Origin: Candidatus Hartigia pinicola
GTDB lineage: Bacteria > Pseudomonadota > Gammaproteobacteria > Enterobacterales > Enterobacteriaceae
Reading direction: 5' to 3'
NCBI GenBank assembly: GCA_020541205.1
Contig: CP048208.1
Span: 310,001 to 374,000, forward strand
Length of the DNA: 64,000 bases
The notes under the pieces are model-generated. The model was not told the origin of the DNA. It was given only the letters and a program-made list of their open reading frames with translations, and did not search any database. Of this stretch, positions 23,496 through 37,033 are shown one piece after another. Each line of letters opens with the position of its first letter. The first letter of the stretch is position 1. The translations under genes were made by a program, and so were the position numbers.

Positions 23496-24464
23496 TTATT
23501 TAATTTCTTTTCCTTTGGCTTGAATTTCAGCATGGTAAGAAGAACGTATAAAAGGACCGCAAGCTGCATAAGTAAATCCCATTGCAAGAGATGCTTCTTT
23601 TATTTTATTAAATTCTTTAGGAGTAACGTAGCGTTTAACGGAAAGGTGATAAGGACTTGGTTGTAGATACTGCCCAACAGTAAGCATCGTTACACCATGA
23701 TCGCGTAAATTATGCATAACTTCAATAATTTCTTTATTTGTTTCACCTAAGCCAACCATTAATCCCGATTTTGTTGGGATATTTGGATGCAATTTTTTGA
23801 ATTTTTCTAGTAATTTTAATGAAGATTTATAGTTAGCGCCTGGACGTACTTGATGATAAATACGAGGTACATTTTCAACGTTATGATTAAAGATATCGGG
23901 TGGTGTTTTAGCGAGAATGTTTAAAGCATCATCACTTCTGCCACGAAAATCAGGTACTAATATTTCAATTTTAATATTTGGATTGTTTTTGCGGATTGTG
24001 CTAATACAATCAGAAAAATGTTGAGCTCCACCATCACGCAAGTCATCTCGATCAACTGAAGTGATTACTACGTAACGCAATTCCATATCTTTAATAGTTT
24101 TTGCGAGTTTATTCGGTTCATTGAAATCTGGTAGATATGGGCGACCATGGGAAACATTACAGAAAGGACAACGACGAGTGCAAATAGATCCAAGGATCAT
24201 AAAAGTTGCTACGCCATAATTGAAACATTCAAATAAATTAGGGCAAGATGCTTCTTCACAAACAGAGTAAAGAGCGTTTTCACGCATTGCAGATTTTATT
24301 TCGTGAATACGTGTAGAATCTGCTGGTAACTTAATTCTCATCCAATCAGGTTTACGGAGAGTATCTTTACGTTGGGTAAAAGTGTTTTTTTTAATAGGGA
24401 TAACTGCTATTTTTTCAGCGCCACGACACTTAATTCTGTCTTTAGTCTGATTAAATTTACTCAT
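23496..24464 (-). CDS. lipA: lipoyl synthase LipA
   Basis: Radical-SAM enzyme that inserts two sulfurs into octanoyl-E2 or octanoyl-H protein, giving the lipoyl cofactor of pyruvate and 2-oxoglutarate dehydrogenases. The auxiliary cluster motif [12 protein letters not shown] and the radical-SAM motif CTRRCPFC are both intact, and the C-terminal RSSYH motif is present. I start it at MSKFNQTK (24464) because this aligns with the E. coli N-terminus; an in-frame ATG lies seven codons upstream. It stands alone on the minus strand. lipB, its usual upstream partner, was not seen in the window. The octanoyl donor step must come from elsewhere (lipB or lplA). Confidence 0.96.
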   Translation of the reverse strand: MSKFNQTKDRIKCRGAEKIAVIPIKKNTFTQRKDTLRKPDWMRIKLPADSTRIHEIKSAMRENALYSVCEEASCPNLFECFNYGVATFMILGSICTRRCPFCNVSHGRPYLPDFNEPNKLAKTIKDMELRYVVITSVDRDDLRDGGAQHFSDCISTIRKNNPNIKIEILVPDFRGRSDDALNILAKTPPDIFNHNVENVPRIYHQVRPGANYKSSLKLLEKFKKLHPNIPTKSGLMVGLGETNKEIIEVMHNLRDHGVTMLTVGQYLQPSPYHLSVKRYVTPKEFNKIKEASLAMGFTYAACGPFIRSSYHAEIQAKGKEIK

Positions 24465-24485
24465 AATTATACCGTTTCTCATCAT

Positions 24486-27400
24486 TGTTCATCATAGATA
24501 AGTAAATTTCTGTGAATATTAAGAAAAATTTATTTTTTAGTGATGTAATTTTCAAAATTATAACATTATTACTGAATAATATAAAATTCTCTTCTACCAC
24601 AGAAGATAGGAATGAGTACAGGTTAAGATTAGATGATGTTATTTTTTTATGACATCACATATCTTTGTTATCTTAAATTCTGTAGATTTATATAAGTTAG
24701 ATTAATAAAGTCATCAGGTTTAAAATCAATATTGATATTGATAGTTTCTCATGATAGAAATTACTTCTATTAGATTCGTAATCGTAAGTCATATGCCTAA
24801 TTATTTCTTGATATTTATTTTGTATGATTTTAGACATATATGAAAGTTTTATAATACATATTTAAAAACATTATCATACAAGGTACTTGTATGTGTAGTA
24901 ATTAAGGTATAGATATTTAATTACATTTCAAGAAAATGATTAAATATATTATTTAGGAATATTAACTATAATATGTTACTTTTTGATCTTTTTACTCTAG
25001 ATTTGAGATTAGACAGGGTTTATGATAGACGAAAATATTTTGTACTGTTCTTACTTTGTTAAATAAAGTGCAACAGAGCAGTCAAAGACCTATAATTTGT
25101 TAACAAGATATTGAAAACAAGTTCAACTAAATTAATGCGTGGTGTCGAAAATAGCTTAATAAATTAGCTATAGTTAGTATATAATAATAGATTTTTCTAA
25201 TAATTTTTTAATGTATAGATTAACACGTGTTTATATATTATTGTTTGTTGTATATTATTAATTTTTTAATATTTGCAATTTATAGTAATTACTATTTAGT
25301 TATAGTAGGTAGAATAATAACAACTATTTAATTTTTAAAAAGCGTATTGAAATGATTTAGTAAAAATAGACGTTAAAAAACTGACATACGCTTATATAAT
25401 AAAATTATATCTTACATAATAATTTATTACTATGTATAAAAGTATTTTTCTTAATATGGTTAAGATTTATAGCATATAATATGCTGTGAATACTTATTTA
25501 CAAAGAACATACTTATATTATAAACATAAATATTTAAGTTATTCTATTCTTTAGAAAAAATAGTTATAAAAATATTGAATATTTCTTAATAAATATAATC
25601 TTTTATAAAAATTTATAACTGATTTAAGATGTTTGATTTTTTGAATTTTAATAACATTAACGTGTATTAAGATGAAACAATTTTTGTCAAATTTCTCCAT
25701 TTCATATACAGAATAATGTCTTATACGCGTATTCTATAGAATCATCTTCAAGATCTTATCAAAAATCTCAGATTTCTCTAATGTTATTATTTTATAAATA
25801 GTATCTTATAGAAAGTCCATTAGTTAATTTAATTTAGTTTTTTCATAAAAAATCTTAATTATGTAAACATAATTAACGAGAGATCTTACCTTCTGATTTT
25901 TAAATACACTACTATATAGTATATAGATGTATATCTCATGTAATTTAATAATATCGTCGGTGTTCTAGTAACTTAATATCTTAAAATGATATAATGTAAA
26001 AGATAGATTTTCGATATTTTAGTGGCATTTATTTGTTTTGTATATTACTTTAGTTGAAGTAGAGATTAATTTTATCATCTAACTAGCTTCTAGTAAGAAC
26101 ATTTTGAGATATTTGATTATAATATCGTATTAATTTTGAGATTTTTATATGTATACGAACGATGGATAACAACAAATTGTTAGTAACATTTAGTGTAGCG
26201 TGGTTTTATCTGCAAACTAATAAAGTTAATAGGAATATTTTACTATTCGATAAAAATACAAACTTTATACCTGTAGTTTTTTGTTTTTTATGGTATGATA
26301 GGTGTTTATATTTTCCTGCTTAATACAGAAAAATTAAATATATTTTATTTTTAGTTACCTATAAACACTATTAGGTTAAATCTTATTAGAATAATTTTTA
26401 TGCTTTCTTCAGCTTTAATAAAAAGATTTGTATTATGTACAATAATATTTTAAGGCGTTTCTGATAAATATTATTAAACTTAAAGTTTTATATATATTAT
26501 GCTAATTTATGATGTCATAGATCATAGATCATAGATCATAGATCATTAAATTAATTTTATACTACTTATTGAATTTTTAAATTGCTCTAACTATTAGCAT
26601 TTAATTTATAAATAATTTTTAAAGTAGTATTTTAAAATTATGATTATCACTTTAATGATGGATCAAACGTATAAATAAATTTAATGTAACTAATTAAGTT
26701 CAATATCGCAAATAACATGTTGTGATATTTATTATAGATTATCTTAACATCTTAACTAAAAACTTATATAATCATTTATATTTAAGAATATTACATAAAG
26801 CTTACTGTGTAAGAAAAGATTATTTATTTCTAATATATCTTCATGCTTTGTAACTATGTTATCAAAAATAATATCCTCATAAATTAATAAATTTTTAGAA
26901 TAGTATCGTTAATTTTCATTTTTATAAATAGAGCTATCTATTAATTATTATCAATTAAAGTTTTAGTGTGGATTACATTCTATTCTGTTAGAAACCCTTC
27001 ATTTTACAAGGGCTATCTTTTATAATAAAAAGATCGTGATGTTTTAATAAGAAAAGATTCACAAAAAGTATAATAGATAATATATGAAAGAACAAAAAAT
27101 ATTTATAATTATATTGTAAAACGTATGAAATATGAATGTTTCATATAATTTTCTGCACTCTTTTTAATAAGAGATATTATATAGTATTAAAATTAATCAA
27201 GAAATATTTCAATAAATGATACTTTATTACTCAAAAACTGTCTAATTAATTTTATATAATATTCCATATTGATTCAGATGATGATATTGCTTTTACTTAG
27301 TTAGATGTAATTGATATCTAAAATTAATATTTAATCTATTTATTTTGAAAATCCTAATACAATCATTGTAATTATAGAAATGTTTTTGTTAATTGGCATA

Positions 27401-30400
27401 TTGTAGCCAATAGTTAAAATTTCTGAAAGGCAGCTTAATAACTCTAAAATTTTTCCAAAGAAATTTTTGTGATTTTGCACAGTGATAGTTCATTTTTATA
27501 CCTCGTGCAATGATATTAAATATTTTATTTAAAGTACATTGTCAATCACCTAAAAGAAATTACTATAATCATGAAAGCATTGTCTGAATAAACTATTATA
27601 TTAATACTAGTTTTATACTTTACTTTTTTGATTGTATTAACAATCTAACTAAAATTACATTGATAATTTGAGATATGTTAAATGTATGCTGTAATTATAT
27701 TTAATTTATCTTATTATTTTCTGAAATTGCCTCATGTGAATATTAAAAGTTTCTTTTAAGATATTAATAAGTTTAAATTGATTATTGTTAATTAAAAATA
27801 GTGTAAATATATTAGATTGTGATATTTATAACTAATATTAGTCTATTATTTATTACAAGGAATAAAGATTAAAGATAAATTAGATTATTTATTTAAAAAC
27901 AACAAATCTTTTTCTTGATATTCATTAAAAAAATTTTAATTAATATTATTTTCTCATCAAATTTTATTATTAACCTAAGAGATACATCATAATAAATTTT
28001 TTATGATGGTGAACAAGTAAAAATAATACTATTGAAGATTCATTAAGAAAATAGCACATCAAAGGAGTATATTGATTCCTAAACTAATAAACTAAAGAAA
28101 TCAATAGTGTTAAAGTTAATATTAAATTTTAATGCAATCACTTAATTGTAAAAATTTAAATGTTGTTCATGTTATAGAACAGAAGTTCTGAATAATATAT
28201 TTAAGAATTCTTAATCAATTAGATGATCTATAATTTATGACTCAGTAAAATAGAAATGTCTTAAATTTATCGTAATGACTTTAAAAAAAGGGTTTAAAAA
28301 GAATTTTCAATCCTATTTCCCTATGAATATTGTAGTTATATACTAAATTAATGCGGTATATAAATCTTAGAAAAGTTAAAGTTATTTATATAAAATATAA
28401 TGATAAACAATGATATATTTAAAATATACTTATAATTATAAAATCATGTAAACGTTACAAAAGCTCTTAATAGTATTAAAAATAATAAATATAATCTTTA
28501 AAAGTCTTACATGTTTATACACTGTTAATTTTTATTATTAGACAGGTGAAAATGTAACTTCGTCTTTTAAGATAATTATCTTTACATTTTGCAAATAGAA
28601 ATTATTATAAACAGGATAAAAGTTTTAGAATAAGTTTTAAATGTAGTTATTAATGTTTGTTTTAGCAGTGCTAAAATGAGAAAAATCACTTTTTCTTATA
28701 TTAGATGTACGAAAAGTGTTAAGAATAAATCCAGTCTCTTATATTGTCCTATTTTCAAAAAAATACTTTTAGATAATTAAATAATATATGCAAGTAAAAA
28801 TTTAATATTTATTATATTAAATTATCAGAATTATAGGAAAATTTTCTGATAGAGAAAATTTTTGGTGGGTTTTTAGTTTACACGACATCACTGGTATGTT
28901 TAAATACTTTGTGAATAGATATTGGGAATAAGAGTGAAATATTTTGAATATAATTGGAATAATCGCATGTTATTTTAAAGATTGTATCAGGTAGTGAAAT
29001 ATGCATCAATTAACTGTCAAGATCACCGAATTGAGAAAATTCTTTATTTTCATTTCCTGTTGCAGTTTAGCATTATTTTATTATCGTCCTAAAAATATTA
29101 AATAGACTTTTAGCTGCTATTTTTAAAAATGAAAAACAGTAGTTTGTTTATTTATTTTACTACTTATTTTTTCACTGATTTTTATATTTCTTGTTATTAT
29201 TTAAATATTTTTGACTATTTTCCTCATTTTAATCAGTTGAATCGCTATATTTTTACCTGAACTTCTAGCCTGTCGCTGACGGCGTCATGAATTCATTCTT
29301 AGTATATATTTCTATCATTACATTAGATAAATGTTAATGAAATTCAAAAACTCGGTTATATTAAGATTGATTTATAATATTTTAGTATAGATAATGTGCA
29401 TTAGTTTTCATGCATTTGATAGTGATAAAATTTTTTATCTTTCATCACAGATGATTTTAAAATAGATAATGACATCACTTATTCTGATGATCGAATTAAT
29501 TTTATCATATTAATTGTGCTTGTTATTGGTCTACATAATAAAAGTTTTATTTTTAATTTTTTTGATGATACAATATAGAAAATATTATGTAATTTTTAAT
29601 TTTTTTAATAATCTTCCTTCATTCAAAGAAATTTGTACATGTAGTAATAATATTCAAAACAAAATTATGCAATCTTGCGATTGAGCAACTGAATGATTTT
29701 CAATCACAATTGAAATTGTTTTTATAATGGGAAATATTTATAGATAGCCCAAAAGATAAGATTGAATTTAATAACTTTTTAAGTAGTAAAAACATGTATA
29801 ATCTATTAACAAGAATGAGATTGCGCGTAAAATTAAATAGCCTGATATAAAAAAATGTATTGTATCGTATGATTTTAATGTAATCATCATGAGATGGAGT
29901 GTATTTTAATCTTAAATCTTAATACATGTTAAGTCTGATAAATTTTTATAAATTTATATTCTTAATAATTCAAGTTAATAGATTGAAATCAAAAATTAGC
30001 CTTAGTGTATTGTTATATAAAAAAAGAAATGCAGCATAAAATTATAGTAAATACTTTGAGATATAATGAAGAATTATGTTACATATATCTCAAAGATATA
30101 ATTAACATAACAGTGATTAAAATTAACTAGATATACACGATAGTTATTTCATCTATTCATTTACAGTTATTTTTATTTTATTTATTATATTGAGAATAAC
30201 ATAAACATTATTTCTATTGTATAATATGCTAAGAGATAAACGTATAAGTTCTATGTAATTTAATGCATCACTGTTTTATATTTTATTTTAATTTTTTATT
30301 AACGTTAGTTATAATTATATTTATATCTCTTTTATCTACAGAATATTCTAGATATTGAATCTCGCATAGACTAATAGAAATTAATTATATTATTGATGAC

Positions 30401-30931
30401 ATCAACCAATATAAGACGATTTATTGAGATTGTAGATGTGTGAGTATTACTATCTCATTATATTAGTATAACAAAATAGAATAATTTTATATTCATCTAT
30501 TGTTAGATTAATAGTGTTCTGCAATAAACAATTTATACAATATTAAGAGTCTATCTGTACTCTGTTTTTTTTATCTTTTGTATGGTTGTCTTAGTAACCT
30601 GTATTTTTCGTAAGTCAGAATTTCATATATAACATGTATGTAATATCGATTTTATTTTTTAAGAATAATATGTCATATTTGTTTTATGATCGTATGATAT
30701 AAAACTTTAGTGTTGCTACATTTAATAAGATCGGAATTCTTCTTAGTTTAGTATATCCATGAATTATTTTTATCAACACATCTAATCTGATGTTGTTCTA
30801 TTATATGTACAGTATTCTTTTCTTTTCTACTTAATTTGTTCTGTATTTAACTTCTTTGCATAGATAATTTCTATCATGACATGATCAATAGCGTTATAAT
30901 CAAGTAATATTTGTTTTAATAGGAATAAATT
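24486..30931. other. 6.4 kb eroded region, no gene recognised
   Basis: This is the longest gene-free stretch. It is AT-rich with dense stops on both strands. I looked for lipB upstream of lipA and for rph divergent from yicC and could not read either. It contains a heptamer tandem repeat at 26515-26546 and a less AT-rich patch around 29258-29295 with no open frame of note. Confidence 0.5.
26515..26546. repeat. heptamer tandem repeat
   Basis: The 7-base unit TCATAGA is repeated about 4.6 times without error. It lies in non-coding DNA, is most simply a slippage product, and could vary in copy number. Confidence 0.85.
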
Positions 30932-31795
30932 ATGATCCGTAGTATGACCGCTTTTGCACGCTATGATATTAAAAGTGAATGGGGGAGTGCAACTTGGGAG
31001 ATACGTTCTATTAATCACCGTTATTTGGAAATTTATTTACGCTTTCCAGAGCACTTACGTAGTTTAGAATCAGTTATCCGCGAACGAATGCGTTCTAGAC
31101 TTACTCGAGGTAAAGTTGAATGTTATCTACGTTTTGAGTTAAATAGCTCCAATATCAGTGAGTTGATTCTAAATAAAAATTTAGCATGTCAAATTATTCG
31201 TGCTGCAAATGTAATAAAAAAATACAGTAATGAAGGTGAGATTAACCCGTTAGAAATTTTACGTTGGCCTGGAGTGATGTCACCTGTTCAACAAGATTTA
31301 GACATAATACGTGTAGAGCTTTTATCTAGTTTTGATAAAACTTTAGATAACTTTATTAAAATTCGTGAAACTGAAGGTGCTGTACTATATCTGCTCATTG
31401 AGCAGCGACTTAATGCTGTTTTAGTCGAGGTAACAAAAGTTCGTCAATATATGCCAGAGATTTTGCAATGGCAACGTAATCGACTTAAAAGTAAGTTAGA
31501 AGAAGCAGGCGTTCAGATTGAGAATCATCGATTAGAACAAGAGTTACTTATTCTAATTCATCGAGCCGATGTAGCAGAAGAGCTCGATCGACTTGAAGCC
31601 CATATTCAAGTAACACGTAATATTCTTAAAAAGAAAGACGCTAATGGCCGTCGACTTGACTTTATGATGCAAGAATGCAACCGTGAATCGAATACATTAG
31701 CTTCAAAGTCAATTCATAGTGAAATTATTAACTCAGCTGTAGAACTGAAGGTGTTAATTGAACAGATGAGAGAGCAGATTCAAAATATAGAATAA
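30932..31795 (+). CDS. yicC: YicC family endoribonuclease
   Basis: YicC is an endoribonuclease involved in sRNA (RyhB) turnover in E. coli. The protein is 287 residues, the same length as E. coli YicC. The N-terminal YicC_N domain begins MIRSMTAFARYDI and includes RSINHRYLE and RLTRGKVEC. The C-terminal DUF1732 domain carries RLDFMMQE, NRESNTLASKS and ends IEQMREQIQNIE, identical in style to E. coli. The start is preceded by AGGAAT at about 30920. It stands alone and is followed by an intrinsic terminator. Retention in so reduced a genome suggests a real RNA-decay role. Confidence 0.95.
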   Translation: MIRSMTAFARYDIKSEWGSATWEIRSINHRYLEIYLRFPEHLRSLESVIRERMRSRLTRGKVECYLRFELNSSNISELILNKNLACQIIRAANVIKKYSNEGEINPLEILRWPGVMSPVQQDLDIIRVELLSSFDKTLDNFIKIRETEGAVLYLLIEQRLNAVLVEVTKVRQYMPEILQWQRNRLKSKLEEAGVQIENHRLEQELLILIHRADVAEELDRLEAHIQVTRNILKKKDANGRRLDFMMQECNRESNTLASKSIHSEIINSAVELKVLIEQMREQIQNIE

Positions 31796-31831
31796 ATATT
31801 AATCATTAATTAAAAGTGCATCATATTAAGC

Positions 31832-31864
31832 AGCCAGACTATATATTCATATTATCTGGCTTTT
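31832..31864 (+). terminator. rho-independent terminator of yicC
   Basis: AGCCAGA (31832-31838) pairs perfectly with TCTGGCT (31855-31861), followed by a short T run, 37 bases after the yicC stop. The GC content of the stem stands out from its surroundings. Confidence 0.75.
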
Positions 31865-34669
31865 ATTGCTACAAACATTAAAGAGAAAATCATACTAGTG
31901 CATAACTATAGTGTATATTTTAAACTTTTATGTTATAAAATTCATAAGAACTTAAGGTAATTGATAAAAATTAATTATACGATAAATCATGTTAAACTAG
32001 ACATTTATATTATAATACAATCTAACTAGTTAATAAATATAGCACTATAAACCCTCTTGAGCATTATTGAATAGCAAAAAAGAAAAAATATTTTAATAAT
32101 TGAAAGATGGATTCACTTTTTAGTGCAAGTAATATTTTTAAAATGATAAATCATATAGTGTTTATAACGAATTATTACAATATTATTTGTTATTAAATAT
32201 TTAGAAAATTATCTATCTACATAAATTTTTAATATTAAAAGATAAACATTTATTCAAGATATTTTTAGAGTATCATTAATATGATCGTGTTGAATTTTAT
32301 GAAATTTAAGATTCTACCTAAATGATTTTATAGCTTTTGAATGTTATATAATATTTATATTGTGATTAGAAACGTATGTTAATCACTGAATGTTGACAGA
32401 TGACATTAAATGTCTTGATGTTATTAATTTTTCATATAAATCATTGCCACTAAGTCTTTAACGCTTGCTATCCTCAAACATTATATATGTATGCTTTCTA
32501 TCTGATCACATATCTACATGCATATAAGTAATTTTTATGTAGACTATATTCTTCATCAAAATTTTTTCTTTTTATTAAACCACTTCTTGTTATTTTTATG
32601 AGATTAGGTGGATTTTAAGTGTTGATTAAGATCTGTTGTCGTTACATGATAGAAATATTTAACTCATATTATAGAGTTTAATTAATTTTTATCTTTTTAT
32701 TTAACATACTTTGTAATTATCAGTTATGCAACGCTACTGGCGTGCTCGAATTATTACTAATCTGAGTTGTGTTAAAACATTTTTTAATTTTTTTATAAAA
32801 ATTTTTATTTTTCTGAGTATGTCTTTTTTTAAAATTTACATTAGAAAATATATTATATTTTTATGAGCATATTATATATTAGAAATATTTTAAGAAATAT
32901 TTTAGTATTTTTTGAGGAGATTCATGAGTACATAATAACTATTATACAAATAGACTTAAGAGGACGTATCTCTTTCTAATAGTGAAGTAAAATTCCTCCA
33001 TAATTTTATAAAAAGTTTAAATTCTCAAAACTTCGTTGTAATGTTTTTGATATTACTACAAGAATCTTATAACTAATTAAGGAAAACGTTCTGTGAATAA
33101 AACTATTATAGTAATTTGATTAAATAAACAATTTTTAAGCTGAATAACTGCTCAGACATATTTAAATAAATTCTTGTATAAATAACTAGTAACCGCTAAA
33201 CCAAGTTTAACTTCGCATAGACATGAGTAATTTTATATAAGGTTTTTATACAATATTTTTGTTAAAATATGGATGCTTTTATTTGACTTCTTTATTACTC
33301 AGTCATTTAACTCTATGATCAATGTTTCTCATAATGTTTATAAGTTGACTTATTAGTGCATGCGCATTAATTGTATTTATAATACTCAGGGTAAACCAAA
33401 AGATAATAAGGTCTTTCTTATAATATCTTGTTATTAATGATTATATTTACAGTAATAAATTTTTTTAGTCACAGCATATACTAGTTAATTTTACTAAAAT
33501 TTATATTTTAAGAAAGTTAAGTATAACCTTTATACTTTATCGAAAAATTTTTATGGCTACGTTGCTAACCTATTTAACTAAGTTTTATCTTATTATCATT
33601 ATATCTTGAAAAGAATTAATGTTTAGTATTTTCTTTTTATTCTTAAAATATATGTTTGGTTACTAGTAGTATTAATTTTTATTATTTAAATATAATAAAT
33701 CATGAAAAAACTTTTTCTGTATAAATGATGCTGGCTTATTCAATGAGAATACTGCCTGAAAATTACTTAACAAATACTAAGGAAATCTTAATTAAGAAAA
33801 ATAAGAATATATTCCAGGAATATACTGGTATATAGCTATGTATTCTAATTAGTTTTTTACTTTTTCGCATATGTGAGGTATTAAACTGTCTAATTAGAAA
33901 TAGAAAACTATTGTGAATTTAGGGCAAGTTATCAGAGAAGATGCATTTTCTTATTATCTATTTTTATATTTATATTGAAACTAGTTATGTGAATATTTAT
34001 TTTTATAGCTAAAATAAGTTAAAATATCTTTTTAATAATTTCATTGAGGCTATTATTGAAAGATTAAGTATTAGTTAGAAGAAAATTTTCTGCATTAGAA
34101 TGCTATGAGTATAATCATCGATTAAAACTTTATAGTTAAGATACTTAAACGCAATATCAACACAATTAGTATTGTAATATTTTTTTAAACCATTAAAATA
34201 AAAGTATCTAGTGTAAATAAATAATTCTATGATGATTGAAGTAATTATAACTATTAATCTTATTAGAATTTTAAATAATCCTCTAAAATAGTATTTAGAT
34301 ATTTATAGAATGACAGTGTGAATTTCAGACCTACTAATTTAGGTGATTATATTCAAATTACTTAGTTTGATACCAATGCTTGTATGTTTAGTTTTTGGAT
34401 ATTAATTCTAGTGTTTAATTTTTTCTATAAAATATAAAAAATTTGTTTTTTAGTGAGTGGTAATAAAAATAAAAAGTGATAATAGATTATAATATAAATA
34501 TTAAGTTAACTTTCTGTAATATAATCTTATGCATTATAAATCCTCTCATTGAGAATAACAAGAAAAGAGAAATACAATTACATGCTGATCCATAATTATT
34601 TTTTTACTTTTATGTAATCTTATTTTTAGATATTATTTTTTTCTTAAATTTAAATTAATTTTATATTCA

Positions 34670-34744
34670 TGTTATAATACAACAGTTATAATAGTAGTTA
34701 GTGATGCAATCATATTTTCTCATGTATAAAAAACATGATTGCAT
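34670..34744 (+). promoter_or_regulatory. extended -10 promoter with downstream hairpin
   Basis: TGTTATAAT at 34670-34678 is a perfect extended -10 element (TGn-TATAAT). About 26 bases further on, ATGCAATCAT (34704-34713) and ATGATTGCAT (34735-34744) form a 10-base-pair perfect inverted repeat, with a shorter inner one (CATGT/ACATG). The arrangement could be a short transcript or what is left of a gene's promoter and terminator. There is no gene between them. Confidence 0.35.
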
Positions 34745-35346
34745 TTAATTTATAGATGAGTACTTTTATGATGTATTTTAGTATTTATGCATGTATCTTC
34801 TTGTGCTATTAAAAATCTTTTAAATGTAAATGTTGTATATATATCTCTGATAATGAGAAAAAATTTTTATTACTTAGAAAGCGATAAGACATACTCAGGA
34901 TACATTAAGGTTAGTATTTTTGTTTATTTCTAGATACTTTTAAAGTAAGTTTTACTAATGAGAGATGCTGATTACTGATTTTTTAGTATAAGTAAGATAT
35001 ATCATACTATTTTAAAGTTTAGAAAAATAAATCATCAGATACAGAGAAATACTGACTAAATACGGCATAAATCTACTTAGAAAAGTACATATCAGAAATA
35101 ATTAAAAATACTAACATAAAAGCATATTACGTGACAGTAATTTAATTATTAATATATGCTTTGATTGGGGTGTTTATTTTTTTATAAGTTAAAATGATAT
35201 TTAATAAAAATATAACATATTACTTGTAATTTATATAATGTTAACAACATTTATCATCGATCATTACTTTGTTATTTAAAATTCTATTCTACTAAATCAT
35301 TCAGTACTACTGACAATGAAAATTGTAAAAAATTAAGGTATGTAAG

Positions 35347-35544
35347 ATGCCAGTTTTTTATGATTATAGAAAAATAATAATTATTTTACACAGTCAATTT
35401 GTTATATTAAATTTCTTTTGTATTTTTTTGAGTGATTTTTGTAGATTTTTTTCTAAAAAACTAAATAGCTATCTGTATAAAACTATTATATGTATACTGA
35501 GTGTTTCAGGCTTTTACTTTGTTTCCAATTCTGTTAAGACCTAA
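35347..35544 (+). CDS. hypothetical 65-residue hydrophobic protein
   Basis: I do not recognise this protein. It has 65 residues, is rich in F, I, Y and L, and contains two hydrophobic stretches (about residues 10-29 and 45-59) separated by a basic, F/K-rich piece. Three things argue against pure chance: AAGG at 35335-35338 eight bases before the ATG, a frame of this length in stop-rich DNA, and an intrinsic terminator whose 5' arm spans its stop codon. It may also be the tail of a dead gene that kept its terminator. Confidence 0.25.
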   Translation: MPVFYDYRKIIIILHSQFVILNFFCIFLSDFCRFFSKKLNSYLYKTIICILSVSGFYFVSNSVKT

Positions 35545-35562
35545 AATTTATTTAGGTTTTAT
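35536..35562 (+). terminator. rho-independent terminator overlapping a small frame
   Basis: AAGACCTAAA (35536-35545) pairs with TTTAGGTTTT (35551-35560) with one G-U, a 5-base loop and trailing T residues. It contains the stop codon of the 65-codon frame at 35347-35544. Confidence 0.6.
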
Positions 35563-36451
35563 CGCATATTATTGAGGATCTCTTTAAATGACTCTCGTTA
35601 GTAAAGCCTTTTAGATGTTTAATCTGTTTTAATTAAGGTGAAAATATTTTCTGCGGTATTAAAATTCCACACTACTAGTGTAGTTGAGCAATTATAAAAT
35701 AATTCAAATAGCCAAAACTTAGTGAAATAATACTATTTATATAACTAGGTCTTAACTGTATAGATTTGATGATTAGTCTTTAATATTAAGCATTGTTATG
35801 TTGCATATTGATTTAAGTCTGTATACTACTACAGTAGTTGACGCTGATTTAAGCGTATCATGTGAATAATTTTTTCTTATTACATTATTATAATAATATT
35901 GATTAGATAGAAGTATAAATAACAACAGATATTTTAATGACTTTTAATAACCAACATCGCTGATATTCTATTTATACTAATAAAATACTATATAAAGTAG
36001 ACATTTCATACTTTTATGGAAATAATAACTACTATTATGAATAGTAGTTCTGAGTTAGGAACTTAATCATAAAAAACTAATCTTTTCTATCAGCAGTTGT
36101 AAATTCTGAAAAATACTTTGAACGATTTGAACCGTAAATAATTTATATCAACTTCTATTGTAACGCAATACAAAAGTTTAATATTTCTTTCTTAGATTTT
36201 TTACAGTCAAACTTAAACCTATATCTTGAATGTACATGATTATGATTATTATGATCATGCATTGTATTAGTGTAGTCAGGTAACTTCAAAAGATAGGAAT
36301 AATACCATTTCTAAAAATTAATTTTATACTTTTTAATGTTATAAAAATATTTATAATTACTATCATGAATAAGAAAATTTTAAAAAATTCTTATGATATT
36401 TAACTTCTTGAAGTATTATGCGTAAAAGTATATGTTCCTAAGATTTTTAAA

Positions 36452-36474
36452 GACAAAAAGACAAAAAGACAAAA
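36452..36474. repeat. octamer tandem repeat
   Basis: GACAAAAA is repeated nearly three times in non-coding DNA. A slippage product is the simplest explanation. Confidence 0.75.
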
Positions 36475-36965
36475 TATTTGAATCGACTACCTAACTTCCT
36501 ACTTAGTATAATAGTATTATTAGTCAATGAATTGTTATAGTTGAATAACAGTGAGGATTTTATAAAGAAATAAAATATTTATGTATACATTATGCAATCA
36601 TCTCAAAGGATTACACTACAAATAAAAGTCTTATAGAAAAAGTACAAGGATAGAGACATCTGGTTTGATAGATAAGCCTGGAAATTACGTTATTCTATAG
36701 TTTATCTTATCGTCTTTACAATTGTTCATTTTTTATCATAAGCATTATATTTAATAATTTTCATACAAGGATCATTATTATTTACTTTATGATGTATATT
36801 CATATTTCGATATTAGATCTATTATGTTAAGAAGATATTGAGGATATGTATCTAAAATTTATTTAAACATAATAACGAAAATAAATAACAAGATGTAATG
36901 CAAAAAAAATCTTGATTGACATCAGGAGATTATGCGACGTTGAGTGAGAAAATATGAATCCCACC

Positions 36966-37033
36966 ACTGAAAAGTGGAGAATTTAGTAGGCACTTAATTA
37001 ATATTATTCTATTTCTTCTTGAAATAGAATAAT
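36966..37033. repeat. two adjacent hairpins
   Basis: CCACT-GAAA-AGTGG at about 36964-36977 is a small GC-containing stem with a GNRA-like loop. 26 bases later a 13-base-pair perfect inverted repeat follows (37003-37015 with 37021-37033, loop TTCTT). Sub-terminal hairpins occur at IS200/IS605 ends and at gene ends; no transposase is visible. Confidence 0.45.

Noticed and set aside
29258-29295. GC-containing patch (CCTGTCGCTGACGGCGTC)
   Set aside because: Checked for a tRNA arm or gene fragment; no cloverleaf and no open frame.
32725-32775. Less AT-rich stretch reading MQRYWRARIITNL
   Set aside because: Short, no start context, no family recognised.
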